In this document: piece by piece, positions 60,918-64,000 of the stretch | How positions within the stretch are numbered: position 1 is the stretch's first letter | Layout of the letters: every line of letters starts with the position of its first letter | Assembly (NCBI RefSeq): GCF_014650715.1 | Contig: NZ_BMVM01000001.1 | Coordinates: 992,001 to 1,056,000 of the forward strand | Direction of reading: 5' to 3' | DNA: 64,000 nucleotides | DNA from: Streptomyces bluensis | GTDB taxonomy: Bacteria > Actinomycetota > Actinomycetes > Streptomycetales > Streptomycetaceae | Translations under genes and position numbers: made by a program | Notes under the pieces: generated by a model | Seen by the model: only the letters and a program-made list of their open reading frames with translations | What the model was told of the DNA's origin: nothing | The model's database searches: none

Positions 60918-60947
60918 GCCGAGTAGGGGCAGGGGGCCCTACTCGGC
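60918..60947. terminator. Bidirectional terminator between carbonic anhydrase and DedA genes
   Basis: GCCGAGTAGGG (60918-60928) and CCCTACTCGGC (60937-60947) form a perfect 11-base stem over an 8-base loop. It includes the DedA stop codon at 60939-60941. Confidence 0.75.
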
Positions 60948-61589
60948 GGCCGGCACCGGCTCCGGATCGGCCGCCGAGGCCTGAGCCTGCGTCTTCTTCG
61001 CCTTGCGCTTGAGGATCAGCATCGACCCCACGCCGAACAGCACCGCCGCCACCAGCCCCAGCCATGAGAACCGCTTGAGCCAGGCCTCGGCGACCACACC
61101 CACGTAGTAGATGACCGCGGTGGTGCCGCCCGCCCACAGGATGCCGCCGAGGACGTTGGCGGTCAGGAACTTCCAGTACGGCATCCGGAGCACGCCCGCG
61201 AGCGGACCGGCGAAGATGCGCAGCAGGGCCACGAACCGGCCGAAGAAGACGGCCCACATGCCCCACTTCTCGAAGGACCGCTCAGCGGTCGCGATATGGC
61301 CCTCGCTGAAGTGCTTGGGGAACTTCCCACCGAGCCAGGCCAGCAACGGGCGCCCGCCCTTGCGTCCGATCGCGTAGCCGATGGAGTCCCCGATGATCGC
61401 ACCCGCGGTGGCACACGCGCCGAGGACGAACGGGTCGATCTCACCGTGCTGAGAGGCGAGCAACGCCGAGGAGACCAGGATGATCTCCCCGGGCAGCGGG
61501 ATGCCCAGGCTCTCCAGGCCGATGACCAGGCCCACGAGCAGATAGATACTGATCGCGGGCACCGATTCGAGCCATTCCTGGACGTGCAA
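60939..61589 (-). CDS. DedA-family membrane protein
   Basis: A 216-residue protein from TTG 61589. The sequence GGGAGGAG lies at the right distance before this TTG, and conserved sequence starts here (HVQEWLESVPAISIYLLVGLVIGLESLGIPLPGEIILV). An ATG at 61604 is in frame but would put the ribosome site inside the gene. Hydrophobic segments and the motif FGRFVALLRIFAGPLAGVLRM are characteristic of DedA/SNARE-associated proteins, which move phospholipids or maintain proton-motive force. The C-terminal tail is charged. Confidence 0.9.
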   Translation of the reverse strand: MHVQEWLESVPAISIYLLVGLVIGLESLGIPLPGEIILVSSALLASQHGEIDPFVLGACATAGAIIGDSIGYAIGRKGGRPLLAWLGGKFPKHFSEGHIATAERSFEKWGMWAVFFGRFVALLRIFAGPLAGVLRMPYWKFLTANVLGGILWAGGTTAVIYYVGVVAEAWLKRFSWLGLVAAVLFGVGSMLILKRKAKKTQAQASAADPEPVPAAE

Positions 61590-61660
61590 CGCCGCTCCTC
61601 CCATGTCAGTGGACCCTGCGTTCCGGCGTGCGCCCGGCCATGGGCGCACGCCGGGGCAGC

Positions 61661-63235
61661 CTACCTGTTCACGGAGACGGCAGGGGCGTCCCAGAGGTTG
61701 CACTGGTGCTCATCGTGCACGGTGGCGCTCAGGACGTTGCCGCCCGCCGAGGCCGTCCGCAGGGAGAGCACGGAATCACGCCCGTCGGGCGGTGACGGCT
61801 GCCCTGCCGCACGCGGCACGCCGTCACGGATGAACGAGCCCCAGTACTGGATCATCTGCCGGGACAGCACCCGCTGCTCGGCGTTCAGCGGGGTGTCGAG
61901 GCCGAAGTGCTTGAAGAGGTACTGCACCTCGTTGACGTGGGTGGCCCCGAAGTCGAAGTCCGTGCCGAGGTTCCGCAGCGAGGCGAAGGGCGGTGAGGTG
62001 CGGTCGGCGAACTCGTACGCGTAGACCGGTCCGCGGGCGGCGAGCACCTCGTCGAGCCGGAGCGACGGGCAGGCGAACAGCAGGTCGCCCATGGCGGTGC
62101 CGTACGCGATGGACGGCGAGGGGTACGACGACAGCGGGTAGCGCTCCAGGGCGCGCTCGCCGAAGGCCGCCCGCATTTCGGCGGGGTACCGCTCGGCGGT
62201 GAGCGGGGTGCCGCCCGCGTCGAACCGCGAGAAGGCGAAGAGCCGTCCCTCGTCCTTGTTCGCGCCGTTGAGGACGGGTACGCGGGCGGCGGCGCCGTCC
62301 GCGAACGCCTCGGCGGGCTGGACGGGCAGGAAGGCACCGCCGGTCACGGGTGCCCAGTCGAAGCCCGGCTGGGCGGCCAGGACCTCCTCGGCGGACTTGG
62401 CGCGCAGGCACGCCAGGCTCGCGCAGCCGAGCTTCTCCATGAAGGCCGCGCCCTGCTCGACCGCCTGGTCGTGGCTGCGGGCCGCGCAGTCGCCGTACGC
62501 GCCGCTCTGGATGATGCCGGCGCGGAACAGGCCCTTGCCGCCCGGGGAGGCCAGCTGGGTGCAGACCGAGCGGCCGCCCGCCGACTCGCCCGCGATGGTG
62601 ACGCGGCCCGGATCGCCGCCGAAGCGGCCGATGTTGGCGCGCACCCAGCGCAGCGCGGCCTGCTGGTCGAGCATCCCGAAGTTGCCCGAGACGCCGTCGC
62701 GGGCCTCGTCGTCGAGTCCGGCCGTGGCCAGGTAACCCATGGCGCCCAGGCGGTAGTTGATGGTCACGACGACCGTACCGGTCTGCCGGGCGAAGGTGTC
62801 GGGCACGACGTCCTGGCCCGCGCCCGCGGTGAGCCCGCCTCCGTGCAGCCAGACCATGACCGGACGGCGTACGGAGCCTTCGGGGACGTACACGTTGAGG
62901 TCGAGGCAGTCCTCGGTGTGGCTGGGCTGTTCGTAGCCCGGGTCCCAGCTCGCTCCCTGGACACACCTGTTGCCGAAGTCCTCCGCGGTACGCACTCCCT
63001 GCCATGGGCGGACGGGGCGCGGGTCCTTCCAGCGAAGCTTCCCGACGGGCGGCTGGGCGTAGGGGATACCGAGGAACTGCCGTCCCTCGTCGGTGGTTTC
63101 CCCCTGGACCCGGCCCGCCTCGGTGCGTACGACAACAGGATCCTGAGCCGCCTGGGCGGGCAGCGGGGCCACGAGGGCGGCCGCGAGGGCCGTCAGCCCG
63201 GTGACGAGCCGGCGCATCGCTGGTCGGCGTAACAC
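61661..63235 (-). CDS. Secreted type B carboxylesterase
   Basis: A 524-residue esterase. GTG 63235 is favoured over ATG 63217 because a perfect GGAGGTGATC lies just before it. A Sec-type signal peptide (RRLVTGLTALAAALVAPLPAQAA) precedes RTEAGRVQGETTDEGRQFLGIPYAQPPVG, the SEDCLDLNVY-like HTEDCLDLNVYVPEG, the oxyanion HGGG and the nucleophile elbow TIAGESAGG. A late THVNEVQYLF carries the catalytic His region. Substrate unknown; acts outside the cell on esters. Confidence 0.92.
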   Translation of the reverse strand: MLRRPAMRRLVTGLTALAAALVAPLPAQAAQDPVVVRTEAGRVQGETTDEGRQFLGIPYAQPPVGKLRWKDPRPVRPWQGVRTAEDFGNRCVQGASWDPGYEQPSHTEDCLDLNVYVPEGSVRRPVMVWLHGGGLTAGAGQDVVPDTFARQTGTVVVTINYRLGAMGYLATAGLDDEARDGVSGNFGMLDQQAALRWVRANIGRFGGDPGRVTIAGESAGGRSVCTQLASPGGKGLFRAGIIQSGAYGDCAARSHDQAVEQGAAFMEKLGCASLACLRAKSAEEVLAAQPGFDWAPVTGGAFLPVQPAEAFADGAAARVPVLNGANKDEGRLFAFSRFDAGGTPLTAERYPAEMRAAFGERALERYPLSSYPSPSIAYGTAMGDLLFACPSLRLDEVLAARGPVYAYEFADRTSPPFASLRNLGTDFDFGATHVNEVQYLFKHFGLDTPLNAEQRVLSRQMIQYWGSFIRDGVPRAAGQPSPPDGRDSVLSLRTASAGGNVLSATVHDEHQCNLWDAPAVSVNR

Positions 63236-63393
63236 TTGATCACCTCCACGGTGGTACGCGGTCAAGGATCTCGGGCCAAGGCACCAACCGCAGGCCACCA
63301 CTTGACATGCCGTCACGGTCCCCGGGTCCGGCGCGAAAAATATGACCGGGAGTGACTCGTGTCAATGAAGTGAACAAGACGAACGGCCGGGTC

Positions 63394-63423
63394 CGTGCCC
63401 CTCAGGGGAGGAGAAGGGGCACG
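63394..63423 (-). terminator. Hairpin after the right-edge dehydrogenase-like gene
   Basis: CGTGCCCCT (63394-63402) pairs with AGGGGCACG (63415-63423) over a 12-base loop, just downstream of the minus-strand gene that ends at 63443. Confidence 0.55.
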
Positions 63424-63442
63424 ACCTGGGCATGGGGGGAGG

Positions 63443-64000
63443 TCAGCGCTTGATTTCCTTGATCTTCAGCATGCGCGTGATGACCTTGTCGAGTTCCTCG
63501 TCCTCGAAGACCTTCTTCCAGTCGTCGCGCACGATGGACTCGCGGCCGTAGTCCATGGCGATCAGACAGGCGTCCGAGAACGGGTTGGAGCCCTTGAGGG
63601 TATTGGCCAGGGCGACCTGGGTGTGTCCGAGGAGCATGGCGCGGGCGGCCTTCTCCGGTACGCCGACGGTGTGCACGGTCTCGTGCAGGGCCTCGGTCAG
63701 GAGGGCGCCGACCATACAGGCGATGGTCTCGACGAGGGTCGGCTCCAGGACGGCGAGCTGCTTGACGGTCACCCAGTGGACGTCGACGACGGGTGCGTAC
63801 ATGACGCGGATGACGGAGTCGGCCAGCTCCTGCTTGGCGTCGTCCCCGCCCTCGTACGCGGCGACGACCTCCTGCGGGGCGGCGATGCCGCCGAAGGTGT
63901 CCTGCCACTCCTCCTTGGTGGTGCGCTCCAGGAACACCGACGGGTGGCAGGGGTGGGCGCAGGCGTAGTGGATGTCGTCGCGGGCGAACAGCAGTCCGGC
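63443..64000 (-). CDS. Phosphogluconate-dehydrogenase-C-terminal-domain protein, partial
   Basis: The frame is open to the right edge, so only the C-terminal 185 or so residues are visible: LLFARDDIHYACAHPCHPSVF, ERTTKEEWQDTFGGIAAPQEVVAAYEGGDDAK, ALHETVHTVGVPEKAARAMLLGHTQVALANTLKG. This matches the C-terminal domain of the 6-phosphogluconate-dehydrogenase-like family that includes semialdehyde/3-hydroxyacid-type dehydrogenases of sugar-acid pathways. The Rossmann half lies outside the window. The sequence is complete to its stop and highly regular. Confidence 0.75.
   Translation of the reverse strand, partial: AGLLFARDDIHYACAHPCHPSVFLERTTKEEWQDTFGGIAAPQEVVAAYEGGDDAKQELADSVIRVMYAPVVDVHWVTVKQLAVLEPTLVETIACMVGALLTEALHETVHTVGVPEKAARAMLLGHTQVALANTLKGSNPFSDACLIAMDYGRESIVRDDWKKVFEDEELDKVITRMLKIKEIKR

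Noticed and set aside
1..64000. CRISPR arrays, tRNA/rRNA genes, prophage or replication-origin signals
   Set aside because: I looked for regularly spaced repeats, tRNA-like cloverleaf ends, phage structural genes and DnaA-box clusters and saw none.

Overview
The base composition (visibly around 70% G+C, with G/C at nearly every third codon position), the frequent GTG and TTG starts, the GGAGG-type ribosome sites, the many Lrp, GntR and TetR regulators and the four-base ATGA/GTGA gene overlaps all point to an actinomycete chromosome, almost certainly Streptomyces or a close relative. I saw no tRNA, rRNA, CRISPR array, prophage or replication origin. Both ends cut a gene: a MocR/aminotransferase-type C-terminus on the left and a phosphogluconate-dehydrogenase-like protein on the right.

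Layout. 0-14 kb is ordinary core genome: a PhoD alkaline phosphatase behind a PHO-box-like repeat, an unusual membrane-ACT-GNAT protein, a gamma-family PLP lyase divergent from an Lrp regulator, a DUF885 peptidase, an SDR, an orphan Imm21-like immunity protein, a rhodanese/Lrp pair and the SbcD-SbcC nuclease. 14-27 kb is a stress/redox island: CBS protein, carbamoyltransferase, glycosyltransferase, NAD-epimerase, SPW membrane protein, TPP-dependent oxidase/decarboxylase, enolase-superfamily enzyme, FAD oxidase, GH15 glycosidase, hemerythrin, haem-oxygenase-like redox enzyme, CDGSH protein, HemK-like methyltransferase, F420-dependent oxidoreductase and an HTH regulator. Several of its transcription units, plus the universal-stress/phosphoketolase unit at 50-53 kb, are preceded by GNNT-N14-16-GGGTAC-like motifs of the type used by the SigB family of stress sigma factors in Streptomyces. 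The left half of this island is decaying: one amber codon, four or five single-base frameshifts and two gene fusions made by deletion.

27-38 kb holds an STAS/ANTAR protein, a YigZ/SixA/CysRS-like operon, a cobalamin riboswitch heading a BtuF-C-D-type ABC importer, and an inositol/sugar catabolic operon (isomerase, MFS porter, dehydrogenase, isomerase). 38-39.5 kb is a breakpoint region with IS remnants and a decapitated alpha/beta hydrolase. 39.5-50 kb is a two-part uptake-and-hydrolysis region: DUF2848 protein, MHS-type transporter, nitrilase-family amidase, cupin and GntR regulator with matching TGTATAC operators, followed by a TctCBA tricarboxylate importer and the CitA/CitB-type two-component system that probably controls it. 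An Old Yellow Enzyme remnant lies between the two parts.

50-64 kb carries phosphoketolase, universal stress protein, a cyclic-nucleotide-domain protein, a CBS-BON protein, a TetR/FMN-reductase pair with twin operators, a CDF metal exporter, YbaK, an XRE-cupin regulator divergent from an EamA exporter, two left-handed beta-helix proteins (acetyltransferase and gamma carbonic anhydrase), a DedA protein and a secreted carboxylesterase.

Promoter and operator calls come from motif inspection only. Family assignments come from recognising conserved motifs and were not checked by database search.
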